Origin: an uncultured Lachnospiraceae bacterium
GTDB taxonomy: Bacteria; Bacillota_A; Clostridia; Lachnospirales; Lachnospiraceae
NCBI GenBank assembly: GCA_905207905.1
Contig: CAJLNC010000014.1
Location: 1 to 42,969 of the forward strand
Direction: 5' to 3'
Length of the DNA stretch: 42,969 bases
A program made the position numbers and the translations under genes. Positions 25,508 through 33,838 of the stretch are shown piece by piece. The notes beneath the pieces are model-generated. The model was not told the origin of the DNA. It made no database searches and saw only the letters and a program-made list of their open reading frames with translations. The stretch's first letter is position 1. Every line of letters starts with the position of its first letter.

Positions 25508-26272
25508 TTACCTTCCTGCCAGCACCACCGCCAGTGCAACAGCCAGCTCACACACCTGCACAAAACAACCGGCCAGATCTCCGGTAATACCGCCAAACTT
25601 CCGGTAAGCCATGCTCCGATACCACCAAAAAACCAGCAGCGCCGCTCCGATGGCTGCCGCTCCCAGCTTGACATCCAAAACCAGCATCCCAGCTCCTGTT
25701 AAAAACAGATACAAAGTCATGAAAAATGCCACTTTCCGGTTGGCAGCTGCGTCCGCAAAGGTTCTGAGAAGTCCGGTATTTTTCGCTTTCTGAAAGCTTA
25801 CCAACGCCAACCCGGATAACGCTCTGCTTAGCACAAATCCAAGCCCTATGACCTGCAGATGCCTTCCCTCTGCCTCCGAATACACCCCAAGCGTCAAAAT
25901 AAAATAGGCAATCCCCACAATAACAGCAAAGGCTCCTGTATGGCTGTCCTTTAAAATCTCCAGCTTTTCTTCTTTTGATTTATAGGAACTCAGGGCATCT
26001 GCTGTATCCAGAAGTCCATCCAGGTGAATTCCTCCAGTCACTGCCACCGGTATCAACACCAGCACCGCTGTACGAAACAGCAAACCAAAGCCTGCCAGAT
26101 CGGCCAGGGCATACCAGCCATTCAACAGCAGGCCGATTACTGCTCCGATCAGCGGAAAATAACAGATACAGTATTTCATATTTTTGTCATTCCATTCCAC
26201 TCTTGGCATGGGAAGTTTCGAATACATAGAAAAGGCTACCACAAAGCTCTGAACCATATTTTTCATCATCAT
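25508..26272 (-). CDS. cobS: Adenosylcobinamide-GDP ribazoletransferase (cobalamin synthase)
   Basis: The 254-residue polytopic membrane protein has the CobS motifs VQSFVVAFSMYSKLPMP at the start, YCICYFPLIGAVIG and GGIHLDGLLDTADALSSYKSKEEKLEILKDSHTGAFA split over the catalytic loop. It joins adenosylcobinamide-GDP to alpha-ribazole to make adenosylcobalamin (or its phosphate) at the membrane. Three start ATGs lie together, so the exact start is uncertain by a few codons. It follows cobU by 76 bp. Confidence 0.93.
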   Translation of the reverse strand: MMMKNMVQSFVVAFSMYSKLPMPRVEWNDKNMKYCICYFPLIGAVIGLLLNGWYALADLAGFGLLFRTAVLVLIPVAVTGGIHLDGLLDTADALSSYKSKEEKLEILKDSHTGAFAVIVGIAYFILTLGVYSEAEGRHLQVIGLGFVLSRALSGLALVSFQKAKNTGLLRTFADAAANRKVAFFMTLYLFLTGAGMLVLDVKLGAAAIGAALLVFWWYRSMAYRKFGGITGDLAGCFVQVCELAVALAVVLAGR

Positions 26273-26348
26273 TTCTTCCTTTTTAAGACATCCTCTACAC
26301 GCTGCATTTCTATCATCTTCCCGCAGCTCTCTCTGCGTTTTCCTGCGC

Positions 26349-27011
26349 TCAATTCTCCGCCCGGCACCGCCCCTTACCTTTCAGTGTCACAGGTATCCCA
26401 TAGACAACCTCTACCACCTCATCCGCTATCCCGGCCAGAAAACGATTGATCTCTCCCAAAACCTTCTGATAAGCCAGAGTATCCGGATCATATAAAATTC
26501 CGTCAGAACATACCTCATTGGTAACCACAACGAGATTATCACACGTTCCAACTAATCTGTCAATTCCGCGTTTAATCTCTTCCACGGTTCTTTCCCGGCT
26601 TCCGCCAGGTGCAAACATTTCGTTCGCTGCCAGATTGGACATACATTCCAGAAGAACTGTGAACTGACAAGAAGCATACTCCGGGTCATCTCCTCTGCGC
26701 TCTCCAGGATCGCCGAAATTGGAAAGCACAACTTCTCCTCCGGTTCCTGCTGTATCGCCGGAACTTTTCTCAAAAACCATTCCTCCGGGCTTCCTAAATT
26801 CCAGTCCCTTAAGATCCAACGGACGCTCCACAGTGACAAAGCCTTTTCCTGCCCGCATCCTTCTGTGGCGCTGCACTCTTTTTTTACTCTCCTCGTCAAA
26901 ACACTGCATGGTAGCCAGATAAATCCTGTATCCCGCTCCCAGCTCCAGCACCCGCCGCTCTGCATACTCCGATTTTCCGCTTCCGCTTCCTCCTGTCACC
27001 ACCAAAAACAT
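26349..27011 (-). CDS. cobU: Adenosylcobinamide kinase/guanylyltransferase
   Basis: The 220-residue protein begins MFLVVTGGSGSGKSEYAE with a perfect P-loop. It has the LATMQCFDEESKKRVQRHRRMR segment with the probable guanylylated His, and ends with VVVTNEVCSDGILYDPDTLAYQKVLGEIN. CobU phosphorylates adenosylcobinamide and then attaches GMP. It is longer than usual because of an insert at about residues 70-125. It is the first gene of the cobU-cobS-short cobU-phosphatase-ruvAB run. No cobalamin riboswitch lies upstream: the luxS terminator ends only about 30 bp before the start. Confidence 0.88.
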   Translation of the reverse strand: MFLVVTGGSGSGKSEYAERRVLELGAGYRIYLATMQCFDEESKKRVQRHRRMRAGKGFVTVERPLDLKGLEFRKPGGMVFEKSSGDTAGTGGEVVLSNFGDPGERRGDDPEYASCQFTVLLECMSNLAANEMFAPGGSRERTVEEIKRGIDRLVGTCDNLVVVTNEVCSDGILYDPDTLAYQKVLGEINRFLAGIADEVVEVVYGIPVTLKGKGRCRAEN

Positions 27012-27040
27012 GACTCAGCCTCCATCTGTGTTTTTCATCC

Positions 27041-27084
27041 GAAAAAATCAGACCGAAGAAGCGTTTTCTCCCCTTCGGCCTGAT
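27041..27084 (-). terminator. Intrinsic terminator of luxS
   Basis: On the minus strand ATCAGGCCGAAG pairs with CTTCGGTCTGAT around a 14-base loop and is followed by TTTTTC. Confidence 0.9.
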
Positions 27085-27146
27085 ATTTTAAAATCAATAT
27101 CTCCGTTTTTCTCCGGACATTCTGCTGTCAGACAGCTTCTGCTCCG

Positions 27147-27614
27147 TCAGTCTAAGTAGTATTTGTACTTCATATCTTCCGGAGTCAGCTTATCCAGAAC
27201 CTTCAGATACTCAGCAGCCTCTCTCTTGCAACCTTCCAGGTCATGATCCTGATAATTGCCGCACTCTTCCTCTTTCGCACCGGGAATCTCTCCCTCAAAA
27301 GTGGTAATCTGACGGAAAGACTCACGAATGCAGTCTAACACTTCCTGATCAGACAATCCTCTGGTAAGGAAATAAGCGCCTGTACGGCAGCCCATTGGGC
27401 CCACATAGATGATGCCGTCCTTATACTGGCTGTTTCTTGCAAAGGTGGCAAACAGATGCTCAATGGTATGGCTTACGCCGGTAGACAGATAGTCTCCATG
27501 GTTAGGCTCTTTGATCCGCACATCCCAGGTCTTTACATCATCATCCTGTCTGGACAGATACACGCCTTTCTCTAACTTTGTGTGGTCAATACTAAAACTT
27601 GGAATTCTCTGCAT
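27147..27614 (-). CDS. luxS: S-ribosylhomocysteine lyase
   Basis: The 155-residue protein has the LuxS metal-binding motif HTIEH near residues 53-57, the GCRTGAY motif with the catalytic Cys and the ECGNYQDHDLEGCK segment. LuxS splits S-ribosylhomocysteine into homocysteine and DPD, the autoinducer-2 precursor, within the activated methyl cycle. AAGGAG stands about 7 bases before the start. It ends in a clear terminator. Confidence 0.97.
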   Translation of the reverse strand: MQRIPSFSIDHTKLEKGVYLSRQDDDVKTWDVRIKEPNHGDYLSTGVSHTIEHLFATFARNSQYKDGIIYVGPMGCRTGAYFLTRGLSDQEVLDCIRESFRQITTFEGEIPGAKEEECGNYQDHDLEGCKREAAEYLKVLDKLTPEDMKYKYYLD

Positions 27615-27813
27615 AATCTTTTCTCCTTATGTCATAAAATATTTATTTAGATGGATCTGCCACAGCCCGATGCTCCGGCTTTCCATACTTTCGTAAGTTA
27701 CCTGCAGCAGCTTTCCCGCTTTCTCCAGCCTGACTGTTTCCGCTATTATTCAAACTTTTCCTGCCGCTGCTGCCACAGCCGTCTTTTCCGGCCTTTCGGT
27801 CTCCGGTACCGCC
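27615..27813. other. Short spacer between alcohol dehydrogenase gene and luxS
   Basis: This 199-bp spacer holds the luxS ribosome binding site but no promoter I can support. On the minus strand the reading frame of the dehydrogenase stays open for about 56 codons after its TAG stop, with a Gly/Ser/Lys-rich product. I treat this as chance. Confidence 0.4.
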
Positions 27814-28872
27814 CTATTCCTGCTCCCCGATCCGGATCAGCACCTTGATATGCTCCGGTCCATGGGTAATCAAATGTTCAAAACCGTCCTCCACCAAAGT
27901 GTCCAATGTCACCTCTCTGGTCACCAGTTCATCCGCATTGATCTTTCCTTCCCGCATATACTCCAAGGCAGAAGCAATCTCATCCACATGGGCCTGGCTG
28001 GTGTAAATCACCCGCTCTGCCTCCTGGAGAGTATTCATATCAATCACAGGCTTTTTGCCGAACACGCCCATCACCATGATCCTGCCTCCCGGCTTACTGA
28101 TGCGGATACACTGATCCAGAGTTTTCTCAGCCCCCAGACACTCATATACCACATCTGCCAGTCTTCCCTTGGTCCACTCCCTCACATACGCTTCCAGATC
28201 CGTCTTGGAAACATCCACATAAGTACCCCCATAGCGCTCAATCAGCTCCCTGCGGTACTCCCCGATGCCAGACACCAGTATCCTGCCTGCCCCAGCATAC
28301 TTTGCGCCAAAAAATGCAGACAAGCCGATGATACCCGGGCCGATCACTACTACATCTTTTCCCTTAAGATCCCCCAGAAGATTCGTTGCATGGATTCCAC
28401 AGGCCAAAGGCTCTGCCACCGCTGCCTGCCGCTGGGTTACTCCCTCTGGAATAGCAAACAGCTTATCCGCCCCAAAAATCACATATTCCGCAAAAGTTCC
28501 GTCATCGCCCACTCCCACAAATCCTAATCGCTGACAGATATTGTAACGGCCGCTTTGGCAGGCTTCGCACTGCCCGCAGGTAAGGCTCCCGTTTCCGGTA
28601 ACCCGATCTCCCACCTTCCAGCCCGTCACGCCTTCTCCAAGCTCTACGATCCTGCCTGAAAACTCATGCCCAATAATCAGGGGCGCCACCCGCCCGGTGA
28701 GTCGATGGGGCTTCTCCACCGGAATAAAGTTCGGACCCTCATACTCATGGCGATCCGTTCCGCAAATTCCAGCCCAATTCACCTGAATCTTTACCTGTCC
28801 GGCCTTTGGCGCAGGCTCCGGCATATTCTCGATCCGCACATCTTTATGTCCATGCCAAACTGCTGCTTTCAT
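27814..28872 (-). CDS. Zinc-dependent alcohol dehydrogenase, butanediol dehydrogenase type
   Basis: The 352-residue MDR-family protein has catalytic zinc ligands in GICGTDRHEY (Cys near 37) and GHEFSGR (His-Glu near 69-70). The structural zinc motif is CGQCEACQSGRYNIC near 98-112. A Rossmann nucleotide-binding region (VVIGPGIIGLSAFFGAKYAG) follows. The EYEGPNFIP segment fits (R,R)-2,3-butanediol dehydrogenase; L-threonine or sorbitol dehydrogenases are alternatives. It follows livF by 65 bp on the same strand and could be read from the transporter operon. Confidence 0.87.
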   Translation of the reverse strand: MKAAVWHGHKDVRIENMPEPAPKAGQVKIQVNWAGICGTDRHEYEGPNFIPVEKPHRLTGRVAPLIIGHEFSGRIVELGEGVTGWKVGDRVTGNGSLTCGQCEACQSGRYNICQRLGFVGVGDDGTFAEYVIFGADKLFAIPEGVTQRQAAVAEPLACGIHATNLLGDLKGKDVVVIGPGIIGLSAFFGAKYAGAGRILVSGIGEYRRELIERYGGTYVDVSKTDLEAYVREWTKGRLADVVYECLGAEKTLDQCIRISKPGGRIMVMGVFGKKPVIDMNTLQEAERVIYTSQAHVDEIASALEYMREGKINADELVTREVTLDTLVEDGFEHLITHGPEHIKVLIRIGEQE

Positions 28873-28937
28873 CTCCTATGATCCTCCCATTTATTTTTCC
28901 CGCAGCTCTTTTTGATAGCTGCCTTTCACTGTCTTTG

Positions 28938-29651
28938 CTATGCTCCAAGGTAAGCCTGCATCAACTGATCGTTTGCCAGCAATTCTTCTCCAGTTCCCTC
29001 TGCCACCACATGCCCCACATTCATCAGATAAGCCCGGTGACACAGCTTCAGAGCTTTATGGGCATTCTGCTCAATCAGCAGAATCGTAGTTCCCTTCAGA
29101 TTCACCTGTTTTAAAATTTCCATAATCTGCTGCACAATAATAGGCGCCAAACCAAGACTGGGCTCGTCCAGCATCATCAGCTTTGGCCTTGCCATCAGTC
29201 CCCTGGCAATCGCCAGCATCTGCTGTTCTCCGCCTGAAAGCAATCCCCCGTACTGGTGTTCCCGTTCCTTTAAGCGCGGAAACATCTCATACACCATCTC
29301 CAGATCCTGCCGGATTCCTTCCTTGTCCTTTCGCAGACAGCTGCCCACCTGCAGATTATCATACACGGACAGCTTATAGAAAATCTGTCGTCCCTCCGGC
29401 ACAATCACCATACCGCTTTCCACCACCTGATAGGGTTTCGCAGGCAGCTGCTCTCCTCCAAAAACGATTTTGCCTCCTGATGGCCGTTTCTCCCCGGAAA
29501 GACATTTTAACAGGGTGGATTTTCCCGCGCCGTTGGCTCCCAGCACTGCCACAATCTCCCCCTCCTTTACCTCCAGGGAAACATCATCCAAAGCCCGGAT
29601 TCCTCCATACGCTGCGGATAAATGCTCTACTTTCAGCAACACATCTGACAT
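28938..29651 (-). CDS. livF: Branched-chain amino acid ABC transporter ATP-binding protein LivF
   Basis: The 237-residue protein is an ABC ATPase with Walker A GANGAGKST, signature LLSGGEQQMLAIARGL, Walker B LMMLDEPSLGLAP and the H-loop LIEQNA. The opening LLKVEHLSAAYGGIRALDDVSLEV is of LivF type. It powers import together with LivG. Its start overlaps the livG stop by one base. Confidence 0.93.
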   Translation of the reverse strand: MSDVLLKVEHLSAAYGGIRALDDVSLEVKEGEIVAVLGANGAGKSTLLKCLSGEKRPSGGKIVFGGEQLPAKPYQVVESGMVIVPEGRQIFYKLSVYDNLQVGSCLRKDKEGIRQDLEMVYEMFPRLKEREHQYGGLLSGGEQQMLAIARGLMARPKLMMLDEPSLGLAPIIVQQIMEILKQVNLKGTTILLIEQNAHKALKLCHRAYLMNVGHVVAEGTGEELLANDQLMQAYLGA

Positions 29652-30421
29652 TATTCCTCTCCTCCCAGGTACGCTGCAATCACTTCCGGATTTTTCTTAA
29701 TCTCCTCCATAGTGCCTACAGCCAGCGTCTTTCCAAAATTAAGCACCGTACAGGCATCGCAGAGGTTGGATACCACATCCATATGGTGCTCGATCATCAA
29801 TATCGTGATGGGGAACTTTTCCTTCAGCTCCCGGATAAATTCTACCAACTCCAGGGATTCATCTGCATTCATACCCGCTGCCGGTTCATCCAGCAAAAGA
29901 AGTCTGGGATTTGTTGCCATCGCTCTGGCAATCTCCAGTTTTCTCTGGTGTCCGTAGGGAAGGCTGCTTGCCAGATCTTCCGCCTTATCTTCCAGACCCA
30001 CTGTCTTTAAAAAGGCCATGGCCTTCTCCTCTGCCTCCCTGCTGACGCGGCGGTATTTAGGAGTCCGAAGCAGTGCGTCTCCCAGATGATATTTCAGCCG
30101 CATGTTGCAGGCGATCACCACGTTCATCTTCACCGTCAGATTACCAAAAAGCCGGATATTCTGAAAGGTTCTGGCAATCCCTTCTTCCGTAGCCTGGTGA
30201 GGCTGAATTTTCGTAATATTCTTGCCCTGAAAAAAAATCTCTCCCGCATCCGCCTGATAAATTCCCGTTATTGTATTAAAAATAGTAGTTTTCCCGGCGC
30301 CGTTTGGTCCGATCAGACCGTAAACCATCCCCGGCTCCACACTCAGACTAAAATCATCAATGGCCCGAACACCGCCAAACCGCTTTTCCACATTTCGCAT
30401 TTCAAGAATTGGTTCACTCAT
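29651..30421 (-). CDS. livG: Branched-chain amino acid ABC transporter ATP-binding protein LivG
   Basis: The 256-residue ABC ATPase has Walker A GPNGAGKTT and a LivG-type insertion (GIARTFQNIRLFGNLTVKMNV). The signature is the degenerate LPYGHQRKLEIARAM, and Walker B is LLLLDEPAAGMN. LivG proteins commonly have this YGxQR signature. The start overlaps the livM stop by 4 bp. Confidence 0.93.
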   Translation of the reverse strand: MSEPILEMRNVEKRFGGVRAIDDFSLSVEPGMVYGLIGPNGAGKTTIFNTITGIYQADAGEIFFQGKNITKIQPHQATEEGIARTFQNIRLFGNLTVKMNVVIACNMRLKYHLGDALLRTPKYRRVSREAEEKAMAFLKTVGLEDKAEDLASSLPYGHQRKLEIARAMATNPRLLLLDEPAAGMNADESLELVEFIRELKEKFPITILMIEHHMDVVSNLCDACTVLNFGKTLAVGTMEEIKKNPEVIAAYLGGEE

Positions 30422-31305
30422 GTTTCTGCTTCCTTCCTGCGCTTTTTCTTTCCTATCGTCTTAATACGGTTCACCAGCCTCTTTAAACTGAACTCCCGGT
30501 AGCCGTACAAACCGTTGGGACGCACCAGAATCACCAGCACCACTGCAATGCCATAAAACAGCATCCGGTACTCAGACAGACTCCTGAAAATTTCCGGAAG
30601 GATCTGTACAATGATGGTTCCCAACACACTTCCAGTCAAACTGCCCAAACCTCCCAGCACAGTGGTAATCACCAACTCACTGCTTTTGCCAAGGTTGAAC
30701 AAAGAAGGGGTAATAAAACGGAGGTAATGGGCATACAGACCGCCAGCCCAGCCCGCAAAGACAGCGCTGAACACAAAGGACATTTTTTTATACCGGACTA
30801 CATTGATGCCGTTGGCAGCTGCAGCCACTTCATTTTCCCGGATGGCAGAAAGAGCCTGCCCATATCTGGAGTGAATAAAATTCCAGGCAATGACAAACGC
30901 CAGAACTGCACATCCAAGAGCCACCGCCCCGTTGGTACAGTAGGGGATATTCGAATAACCGTTAGCTCCCCCTGTAAGATCCCTAGTATAATTAAACAGC
31001 ACCCGGACGCATTCTCCAAATCCCAGACAGCTAATAAGAAAATAATCCCCCCGCAGTCTGATCGTCAGGCTTCCCAAAATGTAAGACACACCCCCTGCCG
31101 CCAGTGCTCCGATCAGAACAGACACCGGAAAGGGCAGATGAAACTCCACGCTGCAAATAGCCGCCGCATAAGCTCCGATAGACATGAAGCCTGCGTTTCC
31201 AAAAGAAAACAGGCGGGTAAAGCCGGTGAGTACCGACATCCCCAGCACTGCAATCATGTTCACGCAGCAGACAACCAACACACCTTCCTGAAATGAATTC
31301 AACAT
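30418..31305 (-). CDS. livM: Branched-chain amino acid ABC transporter permease LivM
   Basis: The 295-residue polytopic permease has the LivM features SFGNAGFMSIGAYAAA near residue 35, the LRGDYFLISCLGFGE segment and the EAA-like loop region VVTTVLGGLGSLTGSVLG. A basic C-terminal tail (KRLVNRIKTIGKKKRRK) is cytoplasmic. It forms the membrane channel with LivH. Confidence 0.92.
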   Translation of the reverse strand: MLNSFQEGVLVVCCVNMIAVLGMSVLTGFTRLFSFGNAGFMSIGAYAAAICSVEFHLPFPVSVLIGALAAGGVSYILGSLTIRLRGDYFLISCLGFGECVRVLFNYTRDLTGGANGYSNIPYCTNGAVALGCAVLAFVIAWNFIHSRYGQALSAIRENEVAAAANGINVVRYKKMSFVFSAVFAGWAGGLYAHYLRFITPSLFNLGKSSELVITTVLGGLGSLTGSVLGTIIVQILPEIFRSLSEYRMLFYGIAVVLVILVRPNGLYGYREFSLKRLVNRIKTIGKKKRRKEAET

Positions 31306-31329
31306 ACTACGCTCCTCCTGTTTTCCTCT

Positions 31330-32208
31330 CTACGCTTTCTCCTGTACATCCACACCAAAAAGGCCGCTGGGCCGGATCAGGAGTATGATAATCAGGAGGG
31401 AAAAAGAGATCAGATCCCTCAGCCCGGAACTGATATATCCAGATACCACCGTCTCAATCAGCCCCAGAAGCAGCGCTCCCACAATGGCTCCCGGCACGCT
31501 TCCCAGGCCGCCGATTACGGAAGCAATAAAAGCCTTAATCCCCACATTTCCCATGGTTGGATAAACATTATATTTCATACCGTACATGATACCTGCCAGG
31601 CCGGCCAACGCTCCTGCCAACATAAATACCATGGCGATGACTCTGTCAATCTTAATGCCCATCAGTCCGGCAGTCCGGCCCGAACAGGCTACTGCCCGCA
31701 CATGCAGGCCAAATTTCGTCTTATTAATGATCAGAAGCAGCGCCACCAGCACTACCGCTGCCACTGCCAGACACACCATATCGGTGGTTCCGATAAAAAT
31801 ACCATTCAAATTCACAGTACTCACAGAAAACATTTTGGGAAGCTGCTTAAACTTGGAGCCCCAGATCACGTTTGCCAGGTTCTGATAGGTAGTAGAAAGA
31901 CCCATAGCTGCAATCATAAGAAACATATTGGGGGATCCGTTTTTCCGAATGGTACGGTACGCCAGCTTCTCATTAAACAGGCTGATCAGGGCAGCACCCC
32001 CGATCCCGATCAGTATGGAGAGCCAGTAGGGCATCGTGCCCACAGTGGTGGCCATAAAACACACGTATGCCCCCAGCATACAAACCTCCCCGTGCGCCCA
32101 GTTGGAAAAATCCAGTAAACTGTATACCAGTGCATATCCGGAAGCAATCAGTGCGTACACACTTCCTATGGATATTCCGGTAATCATCTGCTGTATCAAT
32201 ATCTTCAT
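31330..32208 (-). CDS. livH: Branched-chain amino acid ABC transporter permease LivH
   Basis: The 292-residue permease begins MKILIQQMITGISIGSVYALIASGYALVYSLLDFSNWAHGEV, typical of LivH. It has the coupling-loop motif FIASVIGGLGSVPGAIVGALLLG near residues 225-248. It is the second gene of the operon, 117 bp after the binding-protein gene. Confidence 0.92.
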   Translation of the reverse strand: MKILIQQMITGISIGSVYALIASGYALVYSLLDFSNWAHGEVCMLGAYVCFMATTVGTMPYWLSILIGIGGAALISLFNEKLAYRTIRKNGSPNMFLMIAAMGLSTTYQNLANVIWGSKFKQLPKMFSVSTVNLNGIFIGTTDMVCLAVAAVVLVALLLIINKTKFGLHVRAVACSGRTAGLMGIKIDRVIAMVFMLAGALAGLAGIMYGMKYNVYPTMGNVGIKAFIASVIGGLGSVPGAIVGALLLGLIETVVSGYISSGLRDLISFSLLIIILLIRPSGLFGVDVQEKA

Positions 32209-32325
32209 TGCCCAAGTCTCCCTCGCATCTGCAAAATTTCATTACATTTTCGAAACCGGACAGCCTTTACGGCCTCCGGTTTCGATCTCTTTCTTATAAT
32301 TTCTCAAGCCTTTCCCCTCAGCTTC

Positions 32326-33489
32326 CTATGCCTCGGGATTGTAGATGCCGACATACTCTACCACATCATTCTTCACAGTGAACACAGCGGCATCCCGGCT
32401 GGGATTATGTGTGGCAGGATCCACACTCATATGACCCAGCAGACCGTCAAAGCTCTCCGTATTCTCCAAAGCATCCCGAATGGCCGCGGGATCATCGCTT
32501 CCCGCTGTCTCAATGGCCTGTTTAATCCACATCACACCATCGTTTCCGTACAAGCACTCACTCTCCAGAGCCACATTGTACTCTGCTGTATACACCTCTC
32601 CGTAAGCAGCCGCATCCGGCAAGTTAAATCCGGGCCTTGAAATATAGTAACAGCCCTCCAAGGCGCCATTAGCCAGTTCGGTGAGCTCAGTGGTATCCCA
32701 TCCGTCTGCTCCAAAAAGGACGCTCTGGATGCCAAGTTCTCTCGCCTGCTGTGCAATCAGAGCCACATTGGCATAGTTCCAGGGAACAAACAGCACATCC
32801 GGCTGCGCCGCAGCGATCTTGGTCAGCTGTGCCCGGAAATCATTATCTCCGTTCTGAGCCTCTTCCTTAGCCACCAGTTCTCCGCCCAGCTCTGTGAAGG
32901 TATTTACCATATAATCTCCCACACTGACACTGTAGCTGTCTGTAATATCCTGAATCACGGCGCAGGTCTTTAATCCCAGCTCATTGTAAGCGTAAGCCCC
33001 AGCCAGATAGCCCATATAAGAATCAATGAAACAGAGACGGAAAGAATATTCATTCAAATTTCCCTCCGCATCCACAGTTACCAGCTCATTGGAAGCTGCG
33101 GTGGCAATCACCGGCACCTGAAGCTCTCCGGCTACTGCCGCAATCGGAATGTTGCAGTTGGAAAAATTGGTGCCTACCACTGCGCACACGCCTTCCTCTT
33201 CCACCAGTTTCTTATAAGCTGCCACAGAATCATCCGGCATACCCTTGCCGTCCAGTCCAATAATTTTTACCTCTCTGCCAAGAATACCGCCCTCTTCATT
33301 GATGGTTTTTGCAGTAAGCTCCATGCCGTTTAATCCTGCCTGTCCCCAAAGGGCAGTATCTCCGGACAATGCTCCCACGTATCCGATCTTGATCGGGTTC
33401 TCTGTATCCAATTCTGCTCCCATAGCAGTCATTCCCACAGTAAGGCTCACGCTCAGTGCCATTGCTGCTGCCAAAACTCGCTTTTTCAT
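32326..33489 (-). CDS. Branched-chain amino acid-type substrate-binding protein
   Basis: The 387-residue protein has a signal peptide (KKR, then a hydrophobic stretch to about residue 24) and a Leu/Ile/Val-binding fold: NPIKIGYVGALSGDTALWGQ, then AVVGTNFSNCNIPIAAVAG and the second lobe FVPWNYANVALIAQQ. Substrate is probably a branched-chain amino acid or a related amide. No lipobox cysteine follows the signal peptide (the sequence is TAMGAELDTE), which is odd for a Gram-positive binding protein. It heads the liv operon behind a good promoter. Confidence 0.9.
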   Translation of the reverse strand: MKKRVLAAAMALSVSLTVGMTAMGAELDTENPIKIGYVGALSGDTALWGQAGLNGMELTAKTINEEGGILGREVKIIGLDGKGMPDDSVAAYKKLVEEEGVCAVVGTNFSNCNIPIAAVAGELQVPVIATAASNELVTVDAEGNLNEYSFRLCFIDSYMGYLAGAYAYNELGLKTCAVIQDITDSYSVSVGDYMVNTFTELGGELVAKEEAQNGDNDFRAQLTKIAAAQPDVLFVPWNYANVALIAQQARELGIQSVLFGADGWDTTELTELANGALEGCYYISRPGFNLPDAAAYGEVYTAEYNVALESECLYGNDGVMWIKQAIETAGSDDPAAIRDALENTESFDGLLGHMSVDPATHNPSRDAAVFTVKNDVVEYVGIYNPEA

Positions 33490-33588
33490 TGTAAAATCCT
33501 CCTTTTCGCGTATTGCGCTTCCATTTCACAGGCAGTTTTTCCCATGAAACGACCTCGTTCATCCGCAATTTTCGCAATAATATGGAAT

Positions 33589-33617
33589 ATTATACATCAT
33601 TTTTTTTGCTTTGTATA
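33589..33617 (-). promoter_or_regulatory. Promoter of the liv operon
   Basis: On the minus strand TATACA (33617-33612) and an extended -10 TGTATAAT (TATAAT at 33594-33589) are separated by 17 bases. The leader to the start codon is about 95 bases. Confidence 0.7.
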
Positions 33618-33735
33618 GTTTTTTCTGTGAAAAATTGCCAAAATGGCTTTGACAGCATCTTTCCTGTCCTCCCCAGTACAAGCCTGCCAAGCATTTTTGT
33701 TTTATGTTTTACTAGGAAGAAATTTCCTATGAAAC

Positions 33736-33772
33736 GAAAAAGCACTGCCGGATTTGTTTCTCCGACAGCACT
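33736..33772 (-). terminator. Intrinsic terminator of the SleB-type gene
   Basis: On the minus strand GTGCTGTCGGA pairs (with G-U pairs) with TCCGGCAGTGC around an 8-base loop, followed by TTTTTC. Confidence 0.75.
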
Positions 33773-33838
33773 CTTTGCTTTTTTATGTCTTATCAATATT
33801 TTCGTTTCCCGCCGTTTTGGCACGAAAGCTCCCGTTTT

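Larger units (their letters stand above)
33490..33838. other. Intergenic region between the liv operon and the SleB-type gene
   Basis: This 349-bp gap holds the liv promoter, the liv ribosome binding site (AGGAGG) and the terminator of the SleB-type gene. Small open frames on either strand here lack ribosome binding sites. Confidence 0.7.

Noticed and set aside
27646..27813. In-frame extension of about 56 codons after the TAG stop of the alcohol dehydrogenase
   Set aside because: The dehydrogenase already ends at its normal length, the extension is low-complexity, and nothing else points to amber readthrough.
28902..28922. GCAGCT/AGCTGC hairpin after livF
   Set aside because: Only 6 bp, with the following T-rich stretch interrupted. 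It is too weak to call a terminator.
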